The notes under the pieces are model-generated. The model was given only the letters and a program-made list of their open reading frames with translations, ran no database searches and was not told the origin of the DNA. From Corynebacterium sp. MSK297 (GTDB lineage: Bacteria; Actinomycetota; Actinomycetes; Mycobacteriales; Mycobacteriaceae), in assembly GCF_030232885.1 (NCBI RefSeq), contig NZ_JASPGD010000001.1:357701-421700 (forward strand): 64,000 nt of DNA, read 5' to 3'. Shown one piece after another: positions 1 through 10,910 of this stretch; position 1 is the stretch's first letter, and each line of letters starts with the position of its first letter. Position numbers and translations under genes: made by a program.

Positions 1-1398
<1,398 letters not shown>

Positions 1399-1439
1399 GA
1401 ATGGTTTGCTTTCTTCCTCGGTCCGGTTCGACGAACAGC

Positions 1440-1598
1440 TTAACGACGGCGACGCAACGGCACGAATAGCAGCAAGACGATGAGCAGAACTGAGATCGGT
1501 CCGACGACAGTGGCATCAACACCAACTGACGCCAAAACCACGTAACCAATGATAGCGATAGTGACCGCGACCAGCCGGAATATGGTGAGTTTATCCAC
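1440..1598 (-). CDS. small two-segment membrane protein (52 aa), unknown function
   Basis: A short reading frame of 52 codons. It starts with GTG at 1598-1596, preceded by a GAAGGA ribosome-binding site about 8 bases upstream. The product has two hydrophobic stretches (about residues 5-25 and 31-47) separated by a short VDATVVGP loop, and ends in four arginines, suggesting two membrane passes with the basic tail inside. It sits between the acyltransferase and the exoribonuclease on the same strand. The good ribosome-binding site and the membrane-like composition argue that it is real. No function can be assigned. Confidence 0.7.
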   Translation of the reverse strand: MDKLTIFRLVAVTIAIIGYVVLASVGVDATVVGPISVLLIVLLLFVPLRRRR

Positions 1599-1662
1599 GA
1601 AAGGCTTCCTTCTTTCTCAGCATGCTGCGCACTCGGCGGTAATCCTACTCCCAGCGACGATC

Positions 1663-2760
1663 TTACTCACGGCGCAGCAACGCCGACAATGGGGGCGGAT
1701 ACAGCAACCAGCGTAAAGATTGGATACGCGTGAGATATTTCAATAACGCCCCCGCGGCCAAGGCACCGAGCACTGCACACACGCACCAAAAATAAGTGTT
1801 ACTCAAGGGAAAACTACCAAATCGGCTAATATCATCCAGCTCCACGTCCACAACCCAGAGGCGTTGATAATGGAACATAGCCATGATGCCGAAATGATGG
1901 CCGACGTAAAGTGGCAAAGTATTGCGCCCAAGTTTGAGCAGTACCGCGCTGACACGAGGAAGCAAGGTCAGCACAACGGACAGCACAATAGCAGCCGGGA
2001 GGGACAACACGTGCTGAACAATGCGAAAGAGCAGATCAAGTTCAAAATCGCCAAACTTAATGATTCCCGGGCCGTCCCAATAGATCGTGGAGCTGCGCAT
2101 ACTTCCCCACATCTCCCCACCTATATAACCCATGACGTACGCCGCAGTGACCCCAACGACAACCGGCATGCGTTGAACGTGTGCCGTAAATCGATGCACC
2201 GAGGCTGAAAAGTACGCAGCAAAAACAAATACGGGAAGATAGATGACTGATTTCGCGATCAGGTGCCAATGCTCATGGAATGGCAACAGCGCAACGGGAC
2301 CGAGAAAAGATACCAGAACAGCTGCCCACCCAGGAAAAGAACGCAACAACCACAGGACAATATTGAACACGACTAACGCGTATAAAAACCAGATCATCGT
2401 AGACCCAGTAACGAGCTGCAGCAGAAAATAAGTCGCGGACGGCCACGCGGAATCATAGTCTTTCATGATGATTACCTGGAAGGCAGACAGCTCGAGTGGC
2501 ACCCAAATAATATAGGGAACCAGTAGGAACCAGAGTCGGTGGGCGAAAAGCTGCCAGAAGCTATATCTGAATATTTTCGCAGCAAAAAGCCCGCTGACTA
2601 AGAAAAACAGAGGCATCCGCAAGGGGTCGAGGAATTCATTTGCTTGCGAAAGCCAGGTATCGCGAGCCTCGGGAATCGCCAGCGAGACGTGAAGGACGAT
2701 AACGCCCAAAATTGAAATCCCGCGGGCGATATCGGGCCACTTCAGCCGCTGCTTAGCCAC
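1663..2760 (-). CDS. acyltransferase family 3 membrane protein
   Basis: A 365-residue polytopic membrane protein of the acyltransferase-3 (OafA/NodX-like) family, which moves acyl groups, often acetyl, onto carbohydrates or lipids. The N-terminus has the family pattern: a WPDIARGISILGVIVLH helix with the conserved histidine near residue 24, then LRMPLFFLVSGLF near residue 47. About ten hydrophobic helices follow. The start is a GTG with an AGGAGG site 5 bases upstream. It lies 18 bases downstream of plsC on the same strand, so it may be cotranscribed and act in envelope lipid or glycan modification. The exact substrate cannot be read from the sequence. Confidence 0.85.
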   Translation of the reverse strand: MAKQRLKWPDIARGISILGVIVLHVSLAIPEARDTWLSQANEFLDPLRMPLFFLVSGLFAAKIFRYSFWQLFAHRLWFLLVPYIIWVPLELSAFQVIIMKDYDSAWPSATYFLLQLVTGSTMIWFLYALVVFNIVLWLLRSFPGWAAVLVSFLGPVALLPFHEHWHLIAKSVIYLPVFVFAAYFSASVHRFTAHVQRMPVVVGVTAAYVMGYIGGEMWGSMRSSTIYWDGPGIIKFGDFELDLLFRIVQHVLSLPAAIVLSVVLTLLPRVSAVLLKLGRNTLPLYVGHHFGIMAMFHYQRLWVVDVELDDISRFGSFPLSNTYFWCVCAVLGALAAGALLKYLTRIQSLRWLLYPPPLSALLRRE

Positions 2761-2778
2761 TATCCTCCTGCTACTGAA

Positions 2779-3543
2779 TTACGCGGGGTTGGGCTCGGTG
2801 CCCTCTGGATAGCCATTGCCTGCTTGCAAGGAATCCTTAACTTCCGATGCGTAACGATCGACATATTCGGTACCGGTCAGTAACGCCAGTTCGCGCATCA
2901 CAAAATCCGTAAATTTCCGTATTGTCTGATGGTCTTCCGGGTTAAGCCCCTGCTCATCCGCCCATTGATGTGGCGAGATCGCCTTACCAAAACGCACACC
3001 AACTTTGGCAGGGCGTGGAATCCATGAACCAATTGGGTTGGCTTTGGCGGTATTTATCATCGCCACGGGAATTACGTCGACGTTCGTGGTCATCGCAATC
3101 CGCGCCATGCCCGTGCGTCCCCGGTAGATACGACCATCAGGACTACGCGTACCTTCCGGATAAATACCAAAAATATCGTCGCGAGCAAACACAGTTTCTG
3201 CGGTATCGATCAGTGCATCACCAGCATCTTTTGCAGTGCGGTCAATGGGAACCTGCCCCGCAGAGGTAAAGAAAAATCGCTGGATAGCCCCGACGAATCC
3301 GGTTCCGGTAAAGTATTCTTTTTTCGCCGGGAATGTTAGCTGACGCGGGCAAATCAGCGGGAGGTAAAACGAGTCCATCACTGCCTGGTGGTTGGACACG
3401 AACATAGCGGAGCCTTGGTTCGGAACGTTTCCTAAGCCTTCGGTGAATGGACGATTCCATACCCGCAGCCACGGGCCGATTAGCACATACTTAAAAAAGC
3501 GGTACCAGCCATTGTTCATGCCCTTGGTATTTGCCCTCGCCAC
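2779..3543 (-). CDS. plsC: 1-acyl-sn-glycerol-3-phosphate acyltransferase (PlsC-type)
   Basis: A 254-residue acyltransferase that adds the second acyl chain in phosphatidic acid synthesis at the inner membrane face. The catalytic HX4D motif is NHQAVMD at about residues 51-57, and the glycerol-phosphate binding motif is YPEGTRSPDGR near 128-138. One hydrophobic N-terminal segment may anchor it. The assigned start is GTG at 3543; an ATG eight codons later (3519) is an alternative because no strong ribosome-binding site precedes the GTG. It sits 18 bases downstream of the glucokinase gene and upstream of the acyltransferase-3 gene, a likely operon. The family call is firm. Confidence 0.92.
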   Translation of the reverse strand: MARANTKGMNNGWYRFFKYVLIGPWLRVWNRPFTEGLGNVPNQGSAMFVSNHQAVMDSFYLPLICPRQLTFPAKKEYFTGTGFVGAIQRFFFTSAGQVPIDRTAKDAGDALIDTAETVFARDDIFGIYPEGTRSPDGRIYRGRTGMARIAMTTNVDVIPVAMINTAKANPIGSWIPRPAKVGVRFGKAISPHQWADEQGLNPEDHQTIRKFTDFVMRELALLTGTEYVDRYASEVKDSLQAGNGYPEGTEPNPA

Positions 3544-3561
3544 AGCTCGGATCCAGCCTTT

Positions 3562-4530
3562 CTAGCTAATTTTTGCGGATTCTTCAGCATATCGTGATAA
3601 GTGTGCAACCCCAACCATACCCGCCGCGGACCCTAGTTTTGTAATAGAAACCTGCGGGTGTGGCCTATGAGTTGCTGCGACCATGGACTCGCCCATCACC
3701 TCGTGGGCACGAGGCAAAAACAGGTCATGATTACCCATTACACCGCCACCAAGCACAATCAATTCCGGATCGATGACATCTGCGACAAAAGACAAGCCAA
3801 TACCAAGCCATCGAGCAAATTCCGCTACCACCGCTTGCCCTAACGGATCGCCTTCGCGTGCTGCAGCCATGATTTCTTCACCGGTAGAAGCGGTATGTAG
3901 CAAAGAACTGCGACGATATTCAGGGCATTCGTCGGCAAGCTCTAACACGGTATCAGCCAGTGCAGTTCCCGAAGCATAGCGCTCTAAGCAGCCTCGCTTA
4001 CCGCAGGAGCACTTACGCCCACCAGGGACCACTGTGACATGCCCAAATTCTGGAGCCATGCCAAAGGACCCACGGAAAATCTCGCCCTGGTGCATGATGG
4101 TTGCACCAATTCCAGTACCGACAGAAAAATAAACCCAAGTTTCTGCCTGCTGCGCCTGCCCAAACACGTATTCACCCCACGCAGCGGAATTGGCGTCATG
4201 TTCCAGGCGTACCGGGATTCCGAGGCGTTGAGTCATGATGTCGCGAACCGGAGCTTCGCGCCACGGTAAATGCGGCGCGAACCGAACCTTCGTGCATTCG
4301 GGGTCAAGGAAACCTGCGACCGCAAGACCGACAGCGGAGATCTCATGGCGATCCCGCAAAGTATCAACCAGTGCCACCAACTTGTCGACGAGCACGCCTT
4401 CGCTGTTTGGAGTCAACGTTGCAGCGCGGTCCAATATCTGTCCATGCGCATCGACGACGGCAGCACGCATGTTTGTGCCGCCAATATCTACGCCGATCGT
4501 CAAGGAATTCGAGGCAATTGACATAACCAT
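3562..4530 (-). CDS. glk: ROK family glucokinase
   Basis: A 322-residue sugar kinase of the ROK family that phosphorylates glucose with ATP in the cytosol. Seen in the sequence: the ATP-binding DIGGTNMRA near residue 15, the sugar-binding and catalytic LEHDAN near 109-114, EFGHVTVVPGG with the zinc-binding histidine near 164, and the zinc cysteine cluster CSCGKRGCLE near 174-183. The protein is close to actinobacterial Glk. The start is ambiguous: ATG at 4530 has a GGAG 9 bases upstream, while ATGs at 4545 and 4524 are in frame. It opens a run of three same-strand genes with plsC and the acyltransferase. Confidence 0.92.
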   Translation of the reverse strand: MVMSIASNSLTIGVDIGGTNMRAAVVDAHGQILDRAATLTPNSEGVLVDKLVALVDTLRDRHEISAVGLAVAGFLDPECTKVRFAPHLPWREAPVRDIMTQRLGIPVRLEHDANSAAWGEYVFGQAQQAETWVYFSVGTGIGATIMHQGEIFRGSFGMAPEFGHVTVVPGGRKCSCGKRGCLERYASGTALADTVLELADECPEYRRSSLLHTASTGEEIMAAAREGDPLGQAVVAEFARWLGIGLSFVADVIDPELIVLGGGVMGNHDLFLPRAHEVMGESMVAATHRPHPQVSITKLGSAAGMVGVAHLSRYAEESAKIS

Positions 4531-4612
4531 CTCACTATACTCCATCCACTCGCCAAATCCGTTTTATGTACGGCGATCTTCCTGTGAGCTCGCGTGCTAC
4601 CGCAGCGCAAAG

Positions 4613-4641
4613 AACCCGCGTCTTCTTGGAAGACGCGGGTT
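4613..4641 (-). terminator. rho-independent terminator downstream of the first NlpC/P60 gene
   Basis: A perfect 13-bp inverted repeat (4613-4625 with 4629-4641) with a 3-base loop. On the minus strand it is followed by a TTCTTT-rich stretch. It lies 38 bases after the NlpC/P60 stop codon and separates that gene from glk. Confidence 0.85.
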
Positions 4642-4678
4642 CGAAACAACGAAAGGATTGCCGTTAGTTAGTCGTTAA

Positions 4679-5716
4679 CTAGTAGCGGGAAGCTCCAGTA
4701 ATCGGCATGGAGTCATACGGAACGACCTGGACGGGAACACCATAGGTAGAGGCATGCACTACCTTGCCGTCACCGATATACATACCGACGTGAGTGGTAC
4801 CAGGGTAATAACCGATGATATCGCCGGGTTGCAGTGCATCGAGTGATACCGGGGCACCTCCGGATAGTTGTGCCTGAGAGGTACGCGGGATGCTCTTGCC
4901 CTGCTGTTGATAAGCCCAATGCATCAGGCCAGAACAGTCAAAGGAGTCAGGGCCTGCCGCACCCCAGTTATAGGGCATTCCAAGTCGAGTCAATGCAGCT
5001 CCGGAGGCCCCAGATCCTGCAGCGCTCAAAAGAGCTTCGCCGGCAGCTGTGAGGTTTGCCGAGCCACCACCGCCAAGAGCTGTCCGCTCCTCCTCACTCA
5101 GAGCGTTGACACGCGCTTCCAAGTCTGCGATGTCAGATTCCAAAGCGTCGCGCTGCTCTTGCAGCCGACCGCGTTGGATTTCCAGATCAGTCTTGTGGAA
5201 AATCGCTTCCTGGAGCTTAGCATTAGCCTTGCTGGCGCTCCGAGCGGATGCTTTCACTTCGTCCTGCAGTCGTTGAATCTCATCGGTGGCTCCACGAGAC
5301 AAAGAATTCAAGAACGCTTGACGATCAATCATTTCCTGGGGGCTTCCTGAAGCCAACACCGCTGAAGCGTCATCGATGGAAGTTCCGGTCTGCTTTGCTT
5401 GCGCAATCCGGTCTACTGTCTGTTGCAGTGTTTGGCGTGCGTCCGCCGCCTGAGCTGCCTTCGCAGCGGCGTCGGCACTAAGGGAATCAAGCTGCGCGAC
5501 ACGCAAGGAACGCTCCTCTAAAACGCCCTCAAGATTTTTCAGTTCCTCGTGCTTGCGGGAAAGCTCGAATCCCTTCGTTTCGATGTCATGTTTGACGGTT
5601 TCAATGTCGTCTGCAGACGCTGACGGAGTACTGAATGCGCCTCCCCCGAGAATAAGGGCGGAAGCAGTTGCGATGGCTAGGAGGCGCTGGCGTGACCGGA
5701 AAGCACTAGAAATCAT
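4679..5716 (-). CDS. secreted NlpC/P60 peptidoglycan endopeptidase with coiled-coil N-terminus (RipC/RipA-like)
   Basis: A 345-residue exported cell-wall hydrolase. It has an N-terminal signal peptide (about residues 1-35, ending SASA), a long charged coiled coil (about 36-210), a Gly/Ala-rich linker and a C-terminal NlpC/P60 domain (about 235-345). The cysteine nucleophile is C261 in FDCSGLMHW, with H309 (TTHVGMY) and H321 (VVHAST) completing the triad at the usual 48- and 12-residue spacings. This architecture fits D-Glu/meso-DAP endopeptidases that split daughter cells, whose coiled coil often keeps the enzyme inactive until recruited by divisome partners. A second NlpC/P60 gene lies 86 bases upstream on the same strand. 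The family is certain; the physiological role is inferred. Confidence 0.93.
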   Translation of the reverse strand: MISSAFRSRQRLLAIATASALILGGGAFSTPSASADDIETVKHDIETKGFELSRKHEELKNLEGVLEERSLRVAQLDSLSADAAAKAAQAADARQTLQQTVDRIAQAKQTGTSIDDASAVLASGSPQEMIDRQAFLNSLSRGATDEIQRLQDEVKASARSASKANAKLQEAIFHKTDLEIQRGRLQEQRDALESDIADLEARVNALSEEERTALGGGGSANLTAAGEALLSAAGSGASGAALTRLGMPYNWGAAGPDSFDCSGLMHWAYQQQGKSIPRTSQAQLSGGAPVSLDALQPGDIIGYYPGTTHVGMYIGDGKVVHASTYGVPVQVVPYDSMPITGASRY

Positions 5717-5802
5717 GCGTTGAGTAACTTTCTTTATGATTCGAGTAGACCAACGGCAATACTAGCGCTATGCACAGCGCAATGGCTAGTCCTGCCTTCT
5801 GC

Positions 5803-6399
5803 TTAGAAACGTACGGCTGAGTGGATAGGCTGGAAGTGCAGTGGACGCTCGCCAACCGGACTGCCGGAGTTCAAGGCGTCAATGATGGTGCCGTGGCCGG
5901 TGTAGATACCAACGTGCGAAGCGCCACCGTAGTACGCAATGATGTCTCCGGGTTGCAGAGCGTCCAAGGATACTGGAGTTCCACCTGCAGCCTGAGCCTG
6001 CGAGGTACGGGGAATGTTCACACCTGCCTGCTGGTATGCCCAGCTAGTAAGACCAGAGCAGTCGAAAGAGTTAGGACCTGCAGCACCCCAGGCATATGGG
6101 CTACCGACTACGGAGCGTGCCGCGTCAACGATTTGCTGACCTTTCGAACTTACAGCATTCTGCGCAACCTGAACCGGGTTGGTTCCGTGTGGAGCTGGGG
6201 CCGGGGCGTTGTTCAGGAACTCCTGAGCACCGGGGATGTTTTCAACGCCAGGAACATCCACAGTGAAGTTGGTGTACGGGATAGTGAACTCAGCAGCGGT
6301 TGCCATTCCTGGCGCCATCATGGTTGATCCGACTACAACAGCGGATGCAGCAGCTACACGACGCTTGGTGGACAGGGTCTGCTTACGGTGTTTAGCCAC
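5803..6399 (-). CDS. secreted NlpC/P60 peptidoglycan endopeptidase, short form
   Basis: A 198-residue exported peptidase with a basic N-terminus, a signal peptide ending near residue 36 (ATAAE), a short Pro/Ala-rich linker and an NlpC/P60 domain from about residue 87. The catalytic Cys is C114 (FDCSGLTSW) and the His is H162 (SHVGIY). The third position, 12 residues on, is D174 where the neighbouring paralogue has His and, as I recall, mycobacterial RipA has Glu. It lacks the coiled coil of its neighbour, so the two tandem genes probably differ in how they are regulated. The start is GTG at 6399 with a GGAG 8 bases upstream. A 700-base upstream region may carry its regulation. Confidence 0.92.
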   Translation of the reverse strand: MAKHRKQTLSTKRRVAAASAVVVGSTMMAPGMATAAEFTIPYTNFTVDVPGVENIPGAQEFLNNAPAPAPHGTNPVQVAQNAVSSKGQQIVDAARSVVGSPYAWGAAGPNSFDCSGLTSWAYQQAGVNIPRTSQAQAAGGTPVSLDALQPGDIIAYYGGASHVGIYTGHGTIIDALNSGSPVGERPLHFQPIHSAVRF

Positions 6400-7104
6400 G
6401 AAATATTCTCCAAAATCGGTTGAGTGTGCACTACAGTTTTCGGTAGTTTCTGCTCAGAGCATCTTCTGTCTCGGCGTTGAGAGCCGGATGCCTGACTTAA
6501 TGTCACAGATAGGTTACGAAATGACAACAAACGTTGTCTAATCGAGTACCGAAATTACAACCGTTATCGACCTGTTATCTAGACGTTGCAATATTGACAT
6601 CGCAACGAGCACGACTGCGTCGCACTGAAACGAACGTGGAAAATAAGGGAAAAACAATCGAATAAGCAGGGGTTTCAGTAGCTGAGAGCAGATCGCTACG
6701 ATAAAACCACCAATAGGCAAAGAGCATGCCATTTAAAAAAATTCAATTGGGATGACATTAGTCACATATGTAGTTATTGCAAGAAATTCTTGCCTTGAGC
6801 GCTATTAGCAACGTGTCATTATCATGTCGACAAAACTTCGGTTGACGCTAAACCGCACCGTCTCGAGATGTAATAGCTGCGGTCATTTCGTCTGAAAACT
6901 GGGTTAAGTCAAAACAGTCAAGGGCCCGCACCGGTGTGGCAGCCAACTTCGGCACTGCGTTGTTGGCGGGTTTTGCCCGACTTGATACTCCATAAACACA
7001 ACACTCCCCGCCTCTAGAAGTCCTAGAGACGGGGAGTGTTCGGCGTATTTGGCGATAAGCCTAGGCGCGTTGAGGTTTCACCCGAAATTATGAAATCGGG
7101 TTAC
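6400..7104. other. gene-free region upstream of the NlpC/P60 gene and downstream of qcrB
   Basis: About 700 bases without a convincing gene. It holds the qcrB terminator at its right end and, closer to the NlpC/P60 start, a 6-bp inverted repeat GACAAC/GTTGTC (6523-6538) and two similar pentamers, GTCAC (6502) and GTTAC (6513), spaced 11 bases apart. The centre (6720-6790) is AT-rich. A promoter and a long leader for the NlpC/P60 gene are likely here, but I could not recognise a known riboswitch. Confidence 0.5.
7000..7040 (-). terminator. rho-independent terminator downstream of qcrB
   Basis: Inverted repeat formed by 7000-7017 and 7023-7040 with one internal mismatch and a short loop. It lies 65 bases after the qcrB stop codon on the minus strand and would end the ctaE-qcrCAB transcript. 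Confidence 0.8.
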
Positions 7105-8733
7105 TTAGTCATCGAGAAGTCCCTTCCGACGATCGGTCTCACGGTTGGCCTCATTGAGGCGGCGAAGCATTTCTGCTTCTTCCTCGTGATTGTCGTGCTC
7201 GATGCGACGCCTACGATCAGCAACGTCATCCGGGTCCGGGCTGAACACACCGGAAGCGTTTTGGTCTGCGTAGCCAAGCTTGTTTAATTGCTTTGGAACA
7301 GCGGCACCAGCGTACTCCAGCGGGATTGGGTCACCATGCTCGTCAACAGGACCCAGCGGTTGGTGCACCTCAATAAATGCACCGTTAGGCAGCTGTTTAA
7401 TAGTCCCGGTCTCGATACCGTGTTCAAGTACCTCGCGGTCGGATCGCTGCAATGAAACGCAGATGCGATAGGTCACGAAGTAAACCAGTGGAGGGAGCAC
7501 CACCAAACCGATGCGGCCAAACCAGGTCATTGCATTCAGCGAAATATTGAAGAAGTGTGCAACGTGGTCGTTACCACCGGAAATGGTGACCAGCAGGAAG
7601 AAAGTGATGGCCATTGCACCGATCGCCGTGCGAGCAGGGACGTCGCGGGGACGTTGCAGAAGGTTGTGGTGGGCATCGTCGCCCGTAGCTTTCTTCTCCA
7701 GTGCTGGGTAGGCAAAAAGCAAGATGACCATGACGCCACACATGAGAGCAACCCAGAATGCGGATGGGATTGTTTTGCCACCGATGTAGAGCTCCCAGGC
7801 GGGCATAATACGTGCCACACCGTCAGTCCAGAGCATGTAAACGTCCGGCTGCGACCCTGCAGATACCTGCGATGGGTTGTACGGTCCAATGGTCCAGAAA
7901 CCGTTGATAGTCAACAAGCCTGCCATCAAGGCCAATACACCGGCGACGATCAAGCCCATACCGATGGCCTTAGTTGCAAAGACCGGCATGATGCGCACGC
8001 CAACGACGTTGTTCTCAGTGCGTCCGGGCCCTGGCAACTGCGTGTGCTTCTGGTACCAGACGAGCATCAGGTGGGCGGCGATCAGTGCCAAGATAATTCC
8101 TGGGATGATCAAAACATGCAGGATATAGAACCGGTCCAGCATCAGCTCAGATGGGAAGTCGCCGTCGAAAATTGCCCAGTGAATCCAAGTGCCGATGATT
8201 GGGACACCAAGAATGATGGCGGACATGATGCGCAGGCCGACACCAGACAGCAGGTCGTCCGGCAGGGAGTATCCCATGAATCCTTCAACCATGCCCAGCA
8301 TGATGAGAGCACAACCGATGATCCAGTTCGCCTCGCGAGGGCGACGGAACGCACCGGTGAAGAACACGCGTAGCATGTGCGCAACCATAGCCATCATGAA
8401 CATCAGCGCTGCCCAGTGGTGCATTTGGCGTACAAACAGACCACCGCGTACTTCGAAAGAAATATCCAAAGCCGTCGCGTAGGCGCGAGACATCTCGACA
8501 CCGTTGAGCGGCAGATAGCCGCCGTCGTAGATAACTTTAGTAATTGATGGGTCGAAGAACAAGGTCAGGTACACGCCGGTCAGCAACAAAATAATGAAGC
8601 TGTACAGGGCGATCTCACCCAGCATGAACGACCAGTGGGTAGGAAAGACTTTGTTGATCTGGGTGCGGACCATCCCAGAGATCGTGTAACGCGAATCGAC
8701 GTTGTCCGCTATTTGTCCAAGTTTATTGCTCAT
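7105..8733 (-). CDS. qcrB: cytochrome bc1 complex cytochrome b subunit
   Basis: A 542-residue membrane subunit that oxidises menaquinol and carries the two b-type hemes of the actinobacterial bc1-aa3 supercomplex. Visible features are the N-terminal cytochrome b helices with the heme-ligand region [13 protein letters not shown], the Qo-site stretch ending in [20 protein letters not shown], the second ligand pair region ([10 protein letters not shown]...[14 protein letters not shown]), and a long charged C-terminal cytoplasmic tail (about residues 430-542) typical of actinobacteria. Its ATG overlaps the qcrA stop in a TAATG junction, so translation is probably coupled. It is the last gene of ctaE-qcrC-qcrA-qcrB and is followed by a terminator. 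Confidence 0.97.
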   Translation of the reverse strand: MSNKLGQIADNVDSRYTISGMVRTQINKVFPTHWSFMLGEIALYSFIILLLTGVYLTLFFDPSITKVIYDGGYLPLNGVEMSRAYATALDISFEVRGGLFVRQMHHWAALMFMMAMVAHMLRVFFTGAFRRPREANWIIGCALIMLGMVEGFMGYSLPDDLLSGVGLRIMSAIILGVPIIGTWIHWAIFDGDFPSELMLDRFYILHVLIIPGIILALIAAHLMLVWYQKHTQLPGPGRTENNVVGVRIMPVFATKAIGMGLIVAGVLALMAGLLTINGFWTIGPYNPSQVSAGSQPDVYMLWTDGVARIMPAWELYIGGKTIPSAFWVALMCGVMVILLFAYPALEKKATGDDAHHNLLQRPRDVPARTAIGAMAITFFLLVTISGGNDHVAHFFNISLNAMTWFGRIGLVVLPPLVYFVTYRICVSLQRSDREVLEHGIETGTIKQLPNGAFIEVHQPLGPVDEHGDPIPLEYAGAAVPKQLNKLGYADQNASGVFSPDPDDVADRRRRIEHDNHEEEAEMLRRLNEANRETDRRKGLLDD

Positions 8734-9953
8734 TAGGATTCACGCTCCCAGAAAGCCGGGCCAACTGGCTCGATGAAGTTACCGCGGGCGATGAGGTACC
8801 CCTCTTCGTCAACGGTGATGGGCAACTGTGGCAAGGCACGAGCCGCAGGACCGAATACGGGCTTTGCATACTGCATTGCGTCGAACTGCGACTGGTGGCA
8901 CGGGCACAAAATGCGGTTGGTTTGTGCCTCAAAAAGCGAGGTTGGGCAACCGACGTGGGTACAAATCTTTGAATATGCATAGTAATCGCCGTAGTGGAAG
9001 TCTTCCTGATTCTCCCGTTCGACAACCGCTTTAGCATCGTCATGGCGAAGACGAATTAGCATGACTGCGTTCCGTGGTCCGTGAATGGAATGCATATGGT
9101 TTTCATATACATCGCGCTGTGGATCGTAGCGATCTCCATCGTTGACGTCGTCTTCAGCTAATGGGAATACAGTCTCCATCGCAGCCGCAGACAGGTCTTC
9201 CGGGCGGACACGTACCAGGCGGGAAACACCTTTGGTCTCCCAGTGGTTTCCGGATTGCCCCTCATGGTGTTCAGCAATCGCACCGGTGTCACGCGCCAAG
9301 TAAAGCTTTACGCCCTGATCGTGAAGAGTCCATCCAGAAGTCCACAAAGTTCCATCGCCGTTGTAATTCATCTCATGCCGAACGGCCCAGGGGTTACGAA
9401 TCGCACCGCTAAGAGGAGCGATGACAACAAGTCCCGCAAGGATTCCTGCACCGCCAAGCAATCCCTGCAATGCTTTTCGGCGACCAAGGGTCGAAGTTTG
9501 CCAAGCGTCGTTGAGCAAAGCGGTAACCGTCTGCCGATCAACTTCGTCCGAGGGGCCATCGTGCCGGTTTTGCACAGCAATTTCTTCCGGCACCATCTTT
9601 TTAACGATCATCACCACACCGATGCCAAGGCAAAGAATGGCAAGACCAGAAGTGAGGCCAAGCAATGGCGTGTATACGGCGTGCAAGAACTGACCGGATT
9701 CGCCATGTCCCTTGTAGCCCCATGGCCAGAACAGGTAAACACCGAGGAAAGCGATTGCAGCGACGATGGCTACAGCGAAGAAGACGCCGACAGAAATCGA
9801 TGCGCGCTTCTCTGCTGGGTCATTTTCTACCGGGAACCGTTCTTTCCGATATGCGACGGTGACTTCATCGAGTTCCGTACCGAGTTGAGCCAATTCATCT
9901 TGGCTCATACCCCGAAGCTCTTGTTCCGTGTAATTCTTTTTCTCGTTCGACAT
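8733..9953 (-). CDS. qcrA: cytochrome bc1 complex Rieske iron-sulfur subunit
   Basis: A 406-residue Rieske subunit with three transmembrane helices in its N-terminal half, the actinobacterial form, and a C-terminal [2Fe-2S] domain. Cluster ligands are C331 and H333 (CTHVGC) and C350 and H353 (CPCHQSQFD), with C336 and C352 able to form the stabilising disulfide. It passes electrons from menaquinol to the diheme QcrC. The start is the ATG at 9953, whose A overlaps the qcrC stop (TAATG); a longer frame to 10013 exists but has no support. The stop overlaps the qcrB start in the same way, so the three qcr genes are translationally linked. Confidence 0.97.
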   Translation of the reverse strand: MSNEKKNYTEQELRGMSQDELAQLGTELDEVTVAYRKERFPVENDPAEKRASISVGVFFAVAIVAAIAFLGVYLFWPWGYKGHGESGQFLHAVYTPLLGLTSGLAILCLGIGVVMIVKKMVPEEIAVQNRHDGPSDEVDRQTVTALLNDAWQTSTLGRRKALQGLLGGAGILAGLVVIAPLSGAIRNPWAVRHEMNYNGDGTLWTSGWTLHDQGVKLYLARDTGAIAEHHEGQSGNHWETKGVSRLVRVRPEDLSAAAMETVFPLAEDDVNDGDRYDPQRDVYENHMHSIHGPRNAVMLIRLRHDDAKAVVERENQEDFHYGDYYAYSKICTHVGCPTSLFEAQTNRILCPCHQSQFDAMQYAKPVFGPAARALPQLPITVDEEGYLIARGNFIEPVGPAFWERES

Positions 9954-10846
9954 TAGGTACGCGATCCAATCCACATAGCTGCACCAACCAGAGCGGTGAT
10001 GCCGATGATCCACATGGCCAAGCCTTCAGCAACCGGGCCCAATCCACCTACAGACCAACCACCCGACGAAGGTGACTCTTTCGCGTCTTTAATGAACGCG
10101 ATGATGTCTGCCTTCTCGTCGTGGGTCAACTGCCGTTCAGAGAACTTAGGCATGTTCTGCGGACCAGTGAGCATAGCCTGATAGATCTCTTGCTCGTTGG
10201 CAGGGTCCAAAGGAGGTGCAAACTTACCGGACGAGAGCGCGCCGCCGCGACCAGTGAAGTTGTGACACGATGCACAGTTCATCCGGAACAACTCCGAACC
10301 GCGCGCTATATCTTCTGGCTGAATCTGGCCGTTATAAGAAGAACCGCGAAGTTCCTCCATCGCAATAGTGCCGTCGTCGTTATAGACAAGGTCAGGTCCC
10401 CCACCGTTAGCTGCTACGTACGCGGCCAACGCGAGAGTTTGTTGTTCGGTATAACGCGGGGTTTTCCGCTCTGCCTGTGCGTCGTTGGACATCATAGGCA
10501 TACGACCTGAATGCACCTGGAAGTAAACGGAGCCCTCGCCGACGCCAATCAGCGACGGCCCACGATCAGGAACACCCTGCAAGTTGGTTCCGTGACAAGT
10601 AATACATGCAACTTCGTAGATGTCCTTGCCTTCTTGAATCAGAGCTTGGTCATCACGTTGTGCGGTAGCGACTTGCGCTTCCGGGGTCAAAGCGCTGGCA
10701 AGAATACCGGCGCCGGTGAGCCCTACAGACAATGCAGCTGCGCCGGCGAGCGTCCGACGCATCTTGCGTTTACGGCGCGAAGCGCTCGCTTTGCCGACAG
10801 TCGGGTTTTCCCGTTGCGGCTCTGTGTTCGGGTTGGTATCCATCAT
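9953..10846 (-). CDS. qcrC: cytochrome bc1 complex diheme cytochrome c subunit
   Basis: A 297-residue membrane-anchored cytochrome with two CXXCH heme sites: CITCHG at about residues 81-86 and CASCHN at 191-196. An N-terminal transmembrane segment (about 31-52) and a C-terminal one (about 272-292) flank the heme domains. In actinobacteria that lack a soluble cytochrome c, this subunit hands electrons straight to the CuA centre of CtaC. The gene starts with two adjacent ATGs; the second (10843) has the better spacing from an AAAGGGA site. It lies 64 bases downstream of ctaE and overlaps qcrA by one base. Confidence 0.97.
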   Translation of the reverse strand: MMDTNPNTEPQRENPTVGKASASRRKRKMRRTLAGAAALSVGLTGAGILASALTPEAQVATAQRDDQALIQEGKDIYEVACITCHGTNLQGVPDRGPSLIGVGEGSVYFQVHSGRMPMMSNDAQAERKTPRYTEQQTLALAAYVAANGGGPDLVYNDDGTIAMEELRGSSYNGQIQPEDIARGSELFRMNCASCHNFTGRGGALSSGKFAPPLDPANEQEIYQAMLTGPQNMPKFSERQLTHDEKADIIAFIKDAKESPSSGGWSVGGLGPVAEGLAMWIIGITALVGAAMWIGSRT

Positions 10847-10910
10847 TTCCCTTTAAAATGTCGAGAACGGAAAGTGAAGGGCTGTAGACCGTAATACGGC
10901 TAGCTACGGC

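Noticed and set aside
6538..6732. 64-codon minus-strand frame upstream of the NlpC/P60 gene
   Set aside because: Has hydrophobic segments but no ribosome-binding site or recognisable family and lies in probable regulatory DNA.
6400..6980. c-di-AMP (ydaO-yuaA) riboswitch upstream of the NlpC/P60 gene
   Set aside because: Looked for because such a switch is reported upstream of an nlpC gene in C. glutamicum; I could not find the conserved core by eye, so it is not claimed.
7555..8373. 272-codon plus-strand frame
   Set aside because: Antisense to qcrB; shows no domain and arises from codon bias.
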